A stretch of DNA of 64,000 bases, taken from NCBI RefSeq assembly GCF_000406965.1, contig NZ_KE136363.1, positions 167,633 through 231,632 of the forward strand, in the 5' to 3' direction. Below are positions 53,102 through 61,914 of the stretch, piece by piece (position 1 is the first letter of the stretch; each line of letters opens with the position of its first letter). Source of the DNA: Enterococcus avium ATCC 14025 (GTDB lineage: Bacteria; Bacillota; Bacilli; Lactobacillales; Enterococcaceae). Both the position numbers and the translations under genes were made by a program. The notes beneath the pieces are model-generated. The model was not told the DNA's origin and ran no database searches. It saw only the letters and a list, made by a program, of their open reading frames with translations.

Positions 53102-53353
53102 GTGAAAATTGTTTTAAAAAATGGAGTTCTTCAGGAACTAATGGAACAGTATGATTTATCGGTTTATGGTCTAGCAGAAAAACTCGAAGTTGCACCAACT
53201 ACTATTTATCGAATTATGAATGGGAGTAGAGGTTTAGGTAATGACATGATTGCAAAGTTACTTAATACCTTTGCGCTGTCGGAAGCTGATTTTGACAAGC
53301 TTTTTATTTTGCAAGCAGAATTGCCAAAAGGTAATGACAAGGAGGTGATCTAA
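53102..53353 (+). CDS. Cro-like HTH regulator
   Basis: 83 residues with an XRE-type helix-turn-helix (LMEQYDLSVYGLAEKLEVAP, then TTIYRIMNGSRG). It is the first gene of the rightward early operon and starts at a GTG with GAGG upstream. It probably competes with the CI-like repressor for the three operators. Its stop overlaps the ATG of the next gene. Confidence 0.82.
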   Translation: MKIVLKNGVLQELMEQYDLSVYGLAEKLEVAPTTIYRIMNGSRGLGNDMIAKLLNTFALSEADFDKLFILQAELPKGNDKEVI

Positions 53354-53514
53354 TGACCAAACAAGAAAAGATCGAGTTCATTTTAAAACGCCTAGGTGAT
53401 CGCTTATCGAAGGCCTACTTAGAAACAAAATCAGATCAGTTTATCAATCAACTTTATGAAGTTGAGAGTCAACAGGATGATCGTCTGATTGAAGAAATGA
53501 TGTTTTCCTTCTAA
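53353..53514 (+). CDS. Small hypothetical early phage protein
   Basis: 53 residues, charged and helical (KIEFILKRLGDRLSKAYLE). The ATG overlaps the stop of the cro-like gene (TAATG) and has a strong AAGGAGGTG site 5 nt upstream. Function unknown. Confidence 0.65.
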   Translation: MTKQEKIEFILKRLGDRLSKAYLETKSDQFINQLYEVESQQDDRLIEEMMFSF

Positions 53515-53579
53515 TGAACAGTTTATAGCAGTTTTACTGCTATGAAAAATGACAATTGAATACAAAAGGAGTGATAAGT

Positions 53580-54107
53580 ATGGGAGTTTCATCAACAGAA
53601 AAGCAAGTTGCATCAATTTTTCGACAGGAAGTTGACAAACAGGCTTTGAACCAAAGAGTCATGGCAGATCACCTGAACTTTTCAGCACAGAATCTAAGTC
53701 ACATGCTAAATGGCCGTCGAACGATGGGATTAGAAAGAGTTGTTGAAATCGCTGATTACTTGCAAAATCCGGATACAGATTTCGAAATAGCTGCAGCAAT
53801 GTTCTACACACCAAAACCCTTAAACCGAAAACGTCGAGATGCACATCCACTATCAAAAATGGTTGGCCAAGACAAAGAAGAAATGGAACGGATTGAAGTT
53901 GAAAAGAAGTATGAGATTTGGGATTTACTTTCGATACCAGATGAGGAGATCAATCATGAAGAACGAGGCGAAATAAAACTCTGGTTATTAGAAGTTGTAG
54001 ATGAGATTTCATCAGAAATTGCGGTTTTTAACTCAGTTTGCGATAGATACAATTTCAATTCAAGAGTAATCATTAAGGAAGCGGAAACGAGAGAAAGGAA
54101 TGATTAG
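53580..54107 (+). CDS. Phage regulator with HTH domain
   Basis: 175 residues. The N-terminal 60 residues form an HTH-XRE-like domain (QRVMADHLNFSAQNLSHMLN). The rest is a helical acidic domain of unknown role. The start is the ATG at 53580 with AGGAG 8 nt upstream. Located between cro-like and recombination genes, it is probably an early regulator or toxin-neutralising factor; the exact function is unknown. Confidence 0.65.
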   Translation: MGVSSTEKQVASIFRQEVDKQALNQRVMADHLNFSAQNLSHMLNGRRTMGLERVVEIADYLQNPDTDFEIAAAMFYTPKPLNRKRRDAHPLSKMVGQDKEEMERIEVEKKYEIWDLLSIPDEEINHEERGEIKLWLLEVVDEISSEIAVFNSVCDRYNFNSRVIIKEAETRERND

Positions 54108-54362
54108 ATGCTTGTTTATACGTTGCCAGAACTTGCTACTGAATATAGAACATCAAAAGAGAACATATATATTCTTGAGGCACTGGGGCAGATTAAATCA
54201 ATCCAGTTTAGCTCACAAAAGGTAGTAAGCAAATATGAAGCTGAAAGATTTCTAATTGAAAATGCAGGCAAGAAATTCGAAGAAATAATTGCTGAAGAAA
54301 AGAAGCGTAGGAAGTTAGCATCCATTAATCAAAATGTCGTTGAAATGAAGAAGGAGGCATAG
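54108..54362 (+). CDS. Excisionase-like or MerR-type small HTH protein
   Basis: 84 residues. LPELATEYRTSKENIYILEALG and QKVVSKYEAERFLIENAGKK read as a MerR/excisionase-type DNA-binding domain in which the second helix follows a short hairpin. It could assist excision or regulate early genes. The start directly follows the previous stop (TAGATG). Confidence 0.55.
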   Translation: MLVYTLPELATEYRTSKENIYILEALGQIKSIQFSSQKVVSKYEAERFLIENAGKKFEEIIAEEKKRRKLASINQNVVEMKKEA

Positions 54363-54364
54363 AA

Positions 54365-54562
54365 ATGAGAAACGATTTTGAATACGTCCCAACAGTTCCA
54401 GTCAAAGTAGCAAAACAGAAATCTGAATATAGAGCTGCAAAAGTTTTACTTACAGGCGCAATGCTCGGAACGGTTTGTGTCGGTTACTGGAAAATAGCAA
54501 TAATCCTTTTACCAGTTTTACTAGGAGTAAATACGATTGGTAAAAAGGTGATGGGATTATGA
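54365..54562 (+). CDS. Small membrane protein of the prophage
   Basis: 65 residues with two adjoining hydrophobic stretches (VLLTGAMLGTVCVGYWKI and IAIILLPVLLGVN). GGAGG precedes the ATG. It lies 2 bp after the preceding gene. Function unknown; early membrane proteins in phages may act in superinfection exclusion, but nothing here proves it. Confidence 0.6.
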   Translation: MRNDFEYVPTVPVKVAKQKSEYRAAKVLLTGAMLGTVCVGYWKIAIILLPVLLGVNTIGKKVMGL

Positions 54563-54627
54563 AAAGACATAAAAAAAGACTTACTCGCCGGCAAGCAAAA
54601 GTAAGTCCCAAATCAATGTTTATCTAG
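54559..54627 (+). CDS. Very small basic ORF
   Basis: 22 codons (starting MKRHKKRLTRRQAKVSPK), overlapping the previous stop (ATGA), with GGTG upstream. Highly basic. Real translation is uncertain; the tight packing and overlap are typical of phage early genes. Confidence 0.35.
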   Translation: MKRHKKRLTRRQAKVSPKSMFI

Positions 54628-54639
54628 GAGGATTATAAC

Positions 54640-54756
54640 ATGTTTGATTACGATACTGCAATGGCGGACCCAGAGTGTCATGTTTTTGTAAATGTTCACA
54701 CCCCCAATGATGAAGATAATCCTGAAAATATGGAAGGGTGGGTTGAAGATGAGTAA
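54640..54756 (+). CDS. Small acidic phage protein
   Basis: 38 residues, strongly acidic C-terminus (DEDNPENMEGWVEDE). GGAGG lies 8 nt before the ATG. Its end overlaps the start of the YqaJ gene by 8 bases. Function unknown. Confidence 0.5.
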   Translation: MFDYDTAMADPECHVFVNVHTPNDEDNPENMEGWVEDE

Positions 54757-55690
54757 ATCTACACTGGACATGACCAGAACAGAATGGTTGATGGATCGTC
54801 AAAAAGGTATTGGTGGTTCTGATGTTGCTACGATTCTAGGATTGAATAAATGGAAAGCTCCATATCAACTATGGCTTGAGAAAACTGGTCAAATTGAAAT
54901 TGAGGAGACGGACAGTGAACCAGCGTATTGGGGAAATGTACTAGAAGAAGTTGTAGCAAAAGAATTCACTGAACGAACTGGGAAAAAAGTTCGAAGACGG
55001 AATCAAGTTTTCGAACATCCTTTACATCCATTTCTTCGTGCAAATATTGATCGTGACGTAGTTGGAGAAAATGCGATTTTGGAATGTAAAACTGCAAATG
55101 CTTTTTTATCCAAAGAGTGGGATGGCGACGAGATTCCTATGAGTTACCTGTGTCAAATCCAACATTATATGAATGTTTTGAATCGTGATTGTGCTTATGT
55201 AGCAGTATTAATCGGTGGTCAACGTTTCATTTGGAAAAAGGTCGATCGTGACCAAGCCTTGATTGACATGATTACGGAACGATTAGTTGAATTCTGGGAA
55301 GTGAATGTTTTAAAAGGAGTTGAACCATCAATAGATGGCAGTGATGCAACTACCGATTTCCTTAAAGAACGATATTCAGAAGAAGGCGAAAATGAGATTA
55401 CACTTTCAAGTACCTTTGATGAACTGATTGAGACCAAGAAACAACTTAAGGATGATGAAGTTTTGATAAAAAAGAAAATTCAACAAATTGATAATCAAAT
55501 CACATCAGAGTTGGGAAAGCAAAATGCGGTAGTTGCTATTACTCCTAAATCAGTAATTTCGTGGAAGTCATTTAATCGAAAAACGATTAATAAAGATCTT
55601 TTAGAAAAGAAGTATCCAGAAGTAGCCAATGATCAATCAATTTATAAAACATCTTGCTATAAAAAATTAGCAGTAAAGGAGATTAACTAA
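54749..55690 (+). CDS. YqaJ-type viral exonuclease/recombinase
   Basis: 313 residues. GIGGSDVATILGLNKW, then NVLEEVVAKEF, AILECKTAN and MSYLCQIQHYMNVL are the YqaJ/lambda-exonuclease fold motifs, with the metal Glu and Lys in the ECKT segment. It resects double-stranded ends to make 3' overhangs for the RecT annealing protein encoded next. The start is the ATG at 54749; the longer frame to 54692 lacks a ribosome binding site. C-terminal coiled coil present. Confidence 0.93.
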   Translation: MSKSTLDMTRTEWLMDRQKGIGGSDVATILGLNKWKAPYQLWLEKTGQIEIEETDSEPAYWGNVLEEVVAKEFTERTGKKVRRRNQVFEHPLHPFLRANIDRDVVGENAILECKTANAFLSKEWDGDEIPMSYLCQIQHYMNVLNRDCAYVAVLIGGQRFIWKKVDRDQALIDMITERLVEFWEVNVLKGVEPSIDGSDATTDFLKERYSEEGENEITLSSTFDELIETKKQLKDDEVLIKKKIQQIDNQITSELGKQNAVVAITPKSVISWKSFNRKTINKDLLEKKYPEVANDQSIYKTSCYKKLAVKEIN

Positions 55691-55691
55691 C

Positions 55692-56625
55692 ATGGCAACA
55701 AATGACACACTCAAGAATCAACTTACTGAACAAAAGACACAAGAAGTTGATGCTCAGTCACTGGGTTTTAAGTCTTTGATGGCTACACCGACAATGAAGA
55801 AGAAATTCCAAGATATTCTTCATGAAAAATCTGATTCTTTCATGGGATCTCTAATGACTTTAGTCGGCGGTGACAATTATTTAGCAAAAGCTGAACCAAT
55901 GACAATTATTGCTTCTGCTCTAAAAGCAGCAACAATGGATTTACCAATTGATAAAAATCTTGGTTACGCATATATTGTTCCGTTTAATCGAAGCGAAAAG
56001 ATAGGAAACAAGTGGATTACTCACAATGAGGCCCAGTTAGTTCATACTTGGGTACAAAGGCTACATTCAGTTAGCTCAACGCTCAGGGCAGTATAAAGCA
56101 TTGAATGCACTTGAAGTTTATGAAGGTCAACTCGTTGATTGGAATCCATTAACAGAAGAATTTACCTTCGATTATAACGAAAAGAAATCAGATAAGGTCA
56201 TTGGGTATGTTGGTTTCTTTGAATTGTTAAATGGATTCAAAAAAACAGTCTATTGGACTAAACAAGAGATTGAGTCGCATCGTATCAAGAATGCGAAGGG
56301 GAAAGACAAAGAAAAACTGTCAGGTGCTTGGGTTGATAACTACAATCAAATGGCAATTAAAACTGTGCTTCGAAATATGCTTTCTAAATGGGGAATACTA
56401 TCCGTTGAAATGCAAACAGCCGTTACATCAGATGAAAAAGTATTCAGATTGGATGAAAACGATGATCTGATAGAAGAAACAAGACTGAGCGAGGCGGAAC
56501 CAATAGAAACAGAGCGTAAGGAAGCAGAAAAAATATCCCCTGATGAAACAGAACGTAAAGAGCAGACTGGACTTTTTGATGAGAAGGATGATTCAAAAAA
56601 TAAAGACGATGATTTTCCATTTTAG
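55692..56625 (+). pseudogene. recT: recT single-strand annealing protein, disrupted by a 4-bp duplication
   Basis: The first frame (55692-56096) encodes the RecT N-terminus (FMGSLMTLVGGDNYLAK, LGYAYIVPFNRS) and stops early. The second frame continues with GYKGYIQLAQRSGQYKALN and the RecT C-terminus. Between them AGTT occurs twice in tandem (56035-56042). Removing one copy restores AQFILGYKGY and a single 309-residue RecT. As written, homologous annealing by this protein would be lost. The downstream frame could be re-initiated at TTG 56101 but would lack the N-terminal half. A sequencing or assembly error is possible. Confidence 0.88.
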
Positions 56626-56668
56626 TTAGAGGGAGATATTTCTCCCTTCTACAGTAGGAGGTGAAGCT

Positions 56669-57622
56669 GTGGCAAGACCAACAAAGAGCGGTCTTGATTA
56701 TTTCCCTCTTGATGTTGACATTTTTGAAGATGAAAAGATAGAAGCTATTGCTGGGGAGTTTGGCATTAAAGGTGAGTTAGCGGTAATCAAGCTGTTATGC
56801 GCGGTATACAAAAAAGGATACTTCGTTGTATGGAATGACTTAACGAGAGCAACACTTTTAAAACGCCTGCCTGGAGTAAGTAAGGAATTGTTAGAGCAAA
56901 TAGTCATCCGCTTAGTTACATGGGGATTCTTTGATGAGGACCTGTTTAACTCGGCTAAGGTCTTGACAAGCGAAAACATCCAAGCAAATTTTTTCGAAGC
57001 GACAAAGAGAAGGAAATCGCCAAAACCAACAGCATATTTAATTAATGCTAACAATAACTCGCAAGCAGAAGGAGTTAATGTGAACATTAATCCCCAAAGT
57101 AAAGGAAACAAAACTAAAGTAAATAATATTAATGCTTCTGTATCTAGTAATACTAAAGATTCAGAAGATAGCGCTGTGCGTTATTGGCTCAATCAAGTAA
57201 ATTCAGCAGAAGCACCATTCATTACTCAATCCATTCAGCATTGGGTAAACGATTTTGGTGGTCAAGATGAAATTGTGATTCTTGCGATTGATGACATGCT
57301 TAAACATGGAGCACGCAATTACAATTATTTGAACCAGATACTGAAGAGTTGGGAAGAATCTAAAATAGACACTGTTGAAAAAGCAAGAAAGCACTTAACC
57401 GGACACTATTCCCGAAACTCGAATAATCAAAAGCGGGGCAATGATTGGACAACCAAAAGACTTTGGGATCACTGGTGGGCAGAAAAGATGAGTGGGAATG
57501 CTTCTCTCGACTATTTCGCTGAGAAGTATGGTAACCGCGGAGTTACTGAAACTGAAATAGAAATACTGAGAAAAGAAATAGTAAAGCGAGGTATGGAAGA
57601 TGCGATTTCTCGAAATCATTAG
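56669..57622 (+). CDS. DnaD-like phage replication protein
   Basis: 317 residues. The N-terminal domain (YFPLDVDIFEDEKIEAI, DLTRATLLKRLPGVS) is the DUF4373/Lin1244 winged-helix type, and the C-terminal region (residues about 170-240) matches the DnaD/DnaB_2 helical domain. Such proteins load the host helicase at the phage origin. It starts at a GTG with GTAGGAGGTG upstream. Tryptophan-rich WWAEKMSGNASLDYFAEKYG block near the end. Next gene overlaps by 23 bases. Confidence 0.82.
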   Translation: MARPTKSGLDYFPLDVDIFEDEKIEAIAGEFGIKGELAVIKLLCAVYKKGYFVVWNDLTRATLLKRLPGVSKELLEQIVIRLVTWGFFDEDLFNSAKVLTSENIQANFFEATKRRKSPKPTAYLINANNNSQAEGVNVNINPQSKGNKTKVNNINASVSSNTKDSEDSAVRYWLNQVNSAEAPFITQSIQHWVNDFGGQDEIVILAIDDMLKHGARNYNYLNQILKSWEESKIDTVEKARKHLTGHYSRNSNNQKRGNDWTTKRLWDHWWAEKMSGNASLDYFAEKYGNRGVTETEIEILRKEIVKRGMEDAISRNH

Positions 57623-57863
57623 CAAATTAGGCGAAACAGCGAGTAACGAGGATGAGAAAGAATTATTACGTTCGTACTATGAACGTTTAAGAAAGATGGT
57701 TCGAATTGATTGTTCTCACGAAGAAATTGAACACCGCTTCTGCCTTATGATTACTTGCTACATTCTTCGATACGTCACTAAACAAGTAGATTACAGCAAA
57801 ACAAATGCTGATTACTATCTTACTTTTCTCACGAGTCGACTGAATGTTGAGGTGTCTGCATGA
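57600..57863 (+). CDS. Hypothetical phage protein
   Basis: 87 residues, helical, with three Cys. It overlaps the DnaD-like gene and the DUF1064 gene at both ends (23 and 4 bases), so it is probably translated by coupling. I recognise no family. Function unknown. Confidence 0.5.
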   Translation: MRFLEIISKLGETASNEDEKELLRSYYERLRKMVRIDCSHEEIEHRFCLMITCYILRYVTKQVDYSKTNADYYLTFLTSRLNVEVSA

Positions 57864-58270
57864 GGTATCAATCAAGATCGAAATACGGTAACAAAAAAGT
57901 ATATCGCTATGATCGTTGGTTTGATTCGATTGCTGAGGCGGATTATTATCCAATCGCCGTTGCGTATGCAAGAAAACATGAATATGAACTAAAACTTCAG
58001 GAACGATTGGATATTCTTCCAACGCTGAAAATCAATCCATGGACAATCAAAAAAACACAGTATGTGGCCGATTATGCGTTCTACGATCAAGGAAAGCTTG
58101 TTCGACTTGTTGATGTCAAAGGCATGGAAACGAAAGATTTTCGGCTGAAAGCGAAGATTGTCGCCAGCGAACTGGGAATTGTAATTGAACTGGCAAAAAA
58201 ACAAAGCGGCAGATTCGTTCACTATCCCTTTAATATGCCTATATCCAAAAGAAAAGAGGTTCGAGAATGA
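57860..58270 (+). CDS. DUF1064 phage protein (nuclease-like fold)
   Basis: 136 residues. SKYGNKKVYRYDRWFDSIAEADYY and VADYAFYDQGKLVRLVDVKGMET are the DUF1064 signature. The ADYAFYD...VDVKG arrangement resembles the D-(D/E)xK nuclease core, and the family is considered a Holliday-junction-resolvase-like endonuclease. Located between replication and LexA-like genes as in many Siphoviridae-type early regions. Confidence 0.85.
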   Translation: MRYQSRSKYGNKKVYRYDRWFDSIAEADYYPIAVAYARKHEYELKLQERLDILPTLKINPWTIKKTQYVADYAFYDQGKLVRLVDVKGMETKDFRLKAKIVASELGIVIELAKKQSGRFVHYPFNMPISKRKEVRE

Positions 58271-58527
58271 GACAGATAAAGCGGCAGCGGTTAGAAATAG
58301 TGTTGCTATTCATTGATGACTTTATTACGAAAAAGGGATATCCACCAACGATTCGTCAGATATCAAAAAATACAGGCATCCCCTCAACATCATCAGTCAG
58401 TTCATATTTATGGCAATTGAAAGCCATGAACTTGTTAAATATCGAACCGGGAGCAGTGAGAACCATTCGAATGACTGAGAGCGGCGTGGACCGTGTAAGG
58501 GAGTTGAGATTACGTGACAATGACTGA
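58267..58527 (+). CDS. Stand-alone LexA-type DNA-binding domain protein
   Basis: 86 residues matching only the N-terminal winged helix of LexA (IDDFITKKGYPPTIRQISKNTG, then STSSVSSYLWQLK). The self-cleaving Ser-Lys peptidase domain is absent. It could bind SOS boxes or phage operators without being removed by RecA. It overlaps both neighbours by 4 and 8-14 bases. Confidence 0.75.
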   Translation: MRQIKRQRLEIVLLFIDDFITKKGYPPTIRQISKNTGIPSTSSVSSYLWQLKAMNLLNIEPGAVRTIRMTESGVDRVRELRLRDND

Positions 58528-58804
58528 CAAAGAACGATTTCGAATGTTGATGGCTCATCCAAATTACTGGTATGACGAAGATATCAAACGTGAAGCAGAA
58601 AAACTCGGCAATAAAATATGGCGAGAATTGCCAAAACATCCAAAGAAAAAAATTGAAGTGAGTTTCAATAACCGGATTGTACTGGTTGGAACTGAGGATG
58701 AATTAGGACAGCGATCCACTTTGTCACCAGTAACCATTCGAAATCTAGCAAGGAACAACGGAACTGATAGATTTGGGAAGTCATATCGATATCTGGAGGT
58801 ATGA
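58520..58804 (+). CDS. Hypothetical phage protein
   Basis: 94 residues from the ATG at 58520 (a GTG at 58514 is also possible). Basic, mixed alpha/beta (KKKIEVSFNNRIVLVGTEDEL and LSPVTIRNLARNNGTDRFG). The last part looks like a small DNA-contacting helix, but no family is recognised. Overlaps its neighbours. Confidence 0.5.
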   Translation: MTDKERFRMLMAHPNYWYDEDIKREAEKLGNKIWRELPKHPKKKIEVSFNNRIVLVGTEDELGQRSTLSPVTIRNLARNNGTDRFGKSYRYLEV

Positions 58805-59010
58805 ACATGAAAATGTGGGAACGGAAAAGAATTGATCGTCAAGTAAGGATATTTGTTCAGGCGATGCCAAAAGAATATTCGAATCAAACACCGAAAGAAC
58901 AAATTATCAGTGAAATACTAGCAGCGAATGAATGGTTTGTTAACATTTCAAAACCTATGGAAATTATACGTGAAGAAGTTGAAAAACAATTTGATATGTA
59001 TGTGAGCTGA
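58801..59010 (+). CDS. Small hypothetical phage protein
   Basis: 69 residues, helical and charged (WERKRIDRQVRIFVQAMPKE). Starts in a 4-base overlap with the previous stop. No family recognised. Confidence 0.45.
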   Translation: MNMKMWERKRIDRQVRIFVQAMPKEYSNQTPKEQIISEILAANEWFVNISKPMEIIREEVEKQFDMYVS

Positions 59011-59030
59011 CCTTTGAAAGGGTGGTAATC

Positions 59031-60032
59031 ATGGAATTGAAAGAGCAATTTATTAATGCTGTTGTCAGGAACATGGAGCCCGAACTTGAAGCAAAGCAAC
59101 TTAGAAAACTGAAAATTGTTTTAACAATCAACCTAGAAAAATTACGACTCGAAGAAGAATGTCGAGATGTGATCATCTACGATGAAACTTCTGACATTGC
59201 CGCATACAAGCAATATTTTGTGAGTATGAAACTCCGCGGTCTTTCGCCTGGAACGATCAATCTGGCGATGCGAACGATAGATAAATTTAATCGATGGGTA
59301 CGAGTATCATTTAACGATGTGACCACGAATGATATACGTCTTTACATTGCGAATAGAGAAATGAATGATCATCTATCATCAGCAACTTTAGATAGAGAAC
59401 GCGGTGCAATCTGTCGATTCTTTAAATGGCTCTTTGAAGAAGAATACATTAGCAGGGATCCCGGACGAAGGGTTGAGAAGATCAAAGTCGAAAAACGACT
59501 AAAAAAAGCCTTTACGCCAGTCGAAGTAGAACTGATGCGAAATGCTTGTCGGAAGCCGAAAGAGAAAGCAACATTCGAACTCTTGTTATCGACAGGCTGC
59601 CGAGTTACAGAGCTGACTATGTTGACGATGGAAAACTATGATCAGCAACGGGGAACCATCACTGTGATCGGAAAAGGCAACAAGGAACGGGTTGTTTTCG
59701 TCAATGCGCGTGCCAAAGTGGCTATTGATAATTATCTTGTGATAAAGCCGCATTCAGAAGGACCTATCCTGTGTGGATTACACGGAGTGGGAACAGCTAT
59801 GACTAGCAACGGTATTCAGAAGATGGTCAAAGAAATTGGAAAACGTGCTGGCGTGACGCATGTTCATCCACATAAGTTTCGGAGAACTGCCGCAACCTTA
59901 GCACTGAAAAGAGGAATGAGCCTGAACGATGTGCGGCGATTTCTCGGACACACAGATGTGGACACAACGCTTCAATACATCGACACGTCGGGATCAGACT
60001 TGAAACTAGAACACGAAAAATATGTAGCGTAA
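59031..60032 (+). CDS. Second tyrosine recombinase, XerC/D-like
   Basis: 333 residues. The N-terminal SAM-like core-binding domain (YFVSMKLRGLSPGTINLAMRTI) is followed by a catalytic domain with LLLSTGCRVTELTML (Arg), HPHKFRRTAATLAL (His-x-x-Arg), FLGHTDVDTTLQY (His, Tyr nucleophile in QYIDTS). All catalytic residues are present. It lies in the early replication region, far from attL, on the opposite strand to int, so it is unlikely to be the integration enzyme. It may resolve multimers or act at another site. AAAGGGTGG precedes the ATG. Confidence 0.88.
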   Translation: MELKEQFINAVVRNMEPELEAKQLRKLKIVLTINLEKLRLEEECRDVIIYDETSDIAAYKQYFVSMKLRGLSPGTINLAMRTIDKFNRWVRVSFNDVTTNDIRLYIANREMNDHLSSATLDRERGAICRFFKWLFEEEYISRDPGRRVEKIKVEKRLKKAFTPVEVELMRNACRKPKEKATFELLLSTGCRVTELTMLTMENYDQQRGTITVIGKGNKERVVFVNARAKVAIDNYLVIKPHSEGPILCGLHGVGTAMTSNGIQKMVKEIGKRAGVTHVHPHKFRRTAATLALKRGMSLNDVRRFLGHTDVDTTLQYIDTSGSDLKLEHEKYVA

Positions 60033-60047
60033 AAGGAGAACAGTATT

Positions 60048-60359
60048 TTGAATGAACTGATTGAAAAAATTGAGCAATGGGCTAAAGACAAAGAATTAGA
60101 CACTGCTGATTCTAGCAAGCAAATGTTGAAAGTGATGGAAGAACTTGGCGAGGTTGCTGCGGCGATCGTTCGTAGTGACCGCGCTTCTTTGCGTGACGGA
60201 ATTGGCGATACAGTCGTGACATTGATCATCTTAGCAATGCAGAATGACATGAACCTATATGAGTGCGTAAATTGTGCATATGACGAAATAAAGAATCGGA
60301 CAGGAGAAATGATCAACGGCTCCTTCGTGAAGTCGACTGATTTAGAAAAGCTCCGCTAA
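60048..60359 (+). CDS. MazG-like nucleotide pyrophosphohydrolase
   Basis: 103 residues. KVMEELGEVAAAIVRSD and LRDGIGDTVVTLIILA carry the EExxE and ExxD metal sites of the all-alpha NTP-PPase superfamily. Phage MazG-like proteins hydrolyse dNTPs or alarmones. It starts at a TTG with AAAGGAGA upstream. Confidence 0.8.
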   Translation: MNELIEKIEQWAKDKELDTADSSKQMLKVMEELGEVAAAIVRSDRASLRDGIGDTVVTLIILAMQNDMNLYECVNCAYDEIKNRTGEMINGSFVKSTDLEKLR

Positions 60360-60393
60360 CTGGGGCTATTACAGAGAAAAGGGAGGGAAGGCT

Positions 60394-61314
60394 TTGCTTC
60401 AAATATTAGAACTTTTTGGAGGGATAGGAAGCCCTCGAATCGCTCTTAGAAATATGGGAGTACCAACTAAATCAATTGATTATGTTGAAATCGATCAAAA
60501 GGCAGTCGATAGTTACAATGCTATTTTTGCAAATGATCTTGAGAATAGAGTTCAATCAGTAGTTAATTGGAATTTAAAGCCTGATATCCTCATACATGGC
60601 AGTCCGTGTCAAGATATTTCTATTGCAGGGCATCAAAAAGGAGCTGACGAAGGGTCTGAAACCAGATCAAGTCTAATGTGGGAAACCCTACGAATCATTC
60701 GAGACATGGGGATGTGGCGTCCACGAGTAGTGATCTGGGAAAACGTTAAGGCAGTAACTGAAAAGCGCATGAGAAAAAATTTCAACCGATACCTGGATGA
60801 AATGGAAAAGCTGGGATATTCCAACTCCTTTGAATTACTGGATGCAAGAGATTTCGGAATACCTCAAGCAAGGCAAAGAGTTTTCACAATTTCGATGTTA
60901 GATCAGCCAATATTCAATTTTAGTATTTTAAATCGGACACCAATGCGAGATATACGAGAGTTCCTTGTAGAGAATGATGAAGTGAGTTGTGTTTACGATG
61001 TCACACAACCTAGTGTCTTATCAGTGATAGGGAAGACTGGAATAAAACGAGCAACGGTGATCAAAGATTTTGCATACACTATTACTACGCGACAAGATCG
61101 AACACCAGCACAAATAATTGATTGCGGGGCTGGGCGCTTCCGTTATCTAACTGAATTAGAGTGCTGGAGGCTTCAAGGTTATTCAGACGCTGACTATTTT
61201 GCGGCAGCATCAACAGTCGAAAGAAATGGGCGTTTTAGAATGCCAATGTACAAACAAGCTGGTAATAGCATACCGGTAAATATTTTTGAAAGTATTTTTG
61301 AAATACTACTTTAA
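60394..61314 (+). CDS. C5-cytosine DNA methyltransferase
   Basis: 306 residues. Motif I is ELFGGIGSPRIALRNMG, motif IV HGSPCQDISIAGHQ (catalytic C72), motif VI IWENVKAV, motif VIII QARQRVFT, and motif X AGNSIPVNI. No restriction endonuclease is next to it, so it is an orphan methylase, probably protecting phage DNA from host restriction. The sequence specificity is not predictable. It starts at a TTG with GGGAGGG upstream. Confidence 0.93.
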   Translation: MLQILELFGGIGSPRIALRNMGVPTKSIDYVEIDQKAVDSYNAIFANDLENRVQSVVNWNLKPDILIHGSPCQDISIAGHQKGADEGSETRSSLMWETLRIIRDMGMWRPRVVIWENVKAVTEKRMRKNFNRYLDEMEKLGYSNSFELLDARDFGIPQARQRVFTISMLDQPIFNFSILNRTPMRDIREFLVENDEVSCVYDVTQPSVLSVIGKTGIKRATVIKDFAYTITTRQDRTPAQIIDCGAGRFRYLTELECWRLQGYSDADYFAAASTVERNGRFRMPMYKQAGNSIPVNIFESIFEILL

Positions 61315-61339
61315 CGGAGGATATCAAGGAGGTAGGATT

Positions 61340-61879
61340 TTGAAAAAATATCCTAGATTAGACAAATACTACGATGAATTAATCAAAATGGAAGATGAAG
61401 AACCAGAACGATTCTATGATCAGCGTTCGTATTCTTTGATGTGCACGTTGGAATGTATTTCTAACTACGAGTTTATTAAGGACTTTTGTTTAAAGAATAA
61501 TTTCAAAAGCGTGTTTGATATTGGTTGCTGTTTCGGTTATCAATCAGAGGTTTTTTATGAATCGGGTATTCAATATCGAGGATTGGACGACACCATATCT
61601 AAATACCTTTGGAATAGCGAACTATATGAGTATCAAGTAGGACGTTTTCCTTGTGACGTTAAATCGAGAAAAGGCGAGTTAGGCATTTCCGTTTTATGTT
61701 TAGGTTGGAATTGCTATTTGTATGAAGGTGCAAAAACTTTGGATGAACAATTTGAATCCTTGGTTAATCAATTTGAGTATTCGTTGATTTATATGCAGCA
61801 GAATTTGGTCCCTTTGATCTCAAGACATTTCTCAAAAGTCGAACACTTGGAAGACAATTTTTATTTTTTTAAAAGGTAA
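61340..61879 (+). CDS. Possible SAM-dependent methyltransferase
   Basis: 179 residues starting at a TTG with AGGAGG 7 nt upstream (the frame is open to 61286). SVFDIGCCFGYQSEVFYESG reads like methyltransferase motif I, followed by an acidic YRGLDDTISKYLW as motif II. A proline/aromatic catalytic motif is not evident, so substrate class is unknown. It sits between the cytosine methylase and RtcB. Unassigned otherwise. Confidence 0.55.
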   Translation: MKKYPRLDKYYDELIKMEDEEPERFYDQRSYSLMCTLECISNYEFIKDFCLKNNFKSVFDIGCCFGYQSEVFYESGIQYRGLDDTISKYLWNSELYEYQVGRFPCDVKSRKGELGISVLCLGWNCYLYEGAKTLDEQFESLVNQFEYSLIYMQQNLVPLISRHFSKVEHLEDNFYFFKR

Positions 61880-61914
61880 GCTAACCACACCAATCAAAGA
61901 GAAAAGGAGAAATT

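Noticed and set aside
56101-56625. An independent gene starting at TTG 56101
   Set aside because: It continues RecT exactly after the AGTT duplication, so it is the second half of the broken recT.
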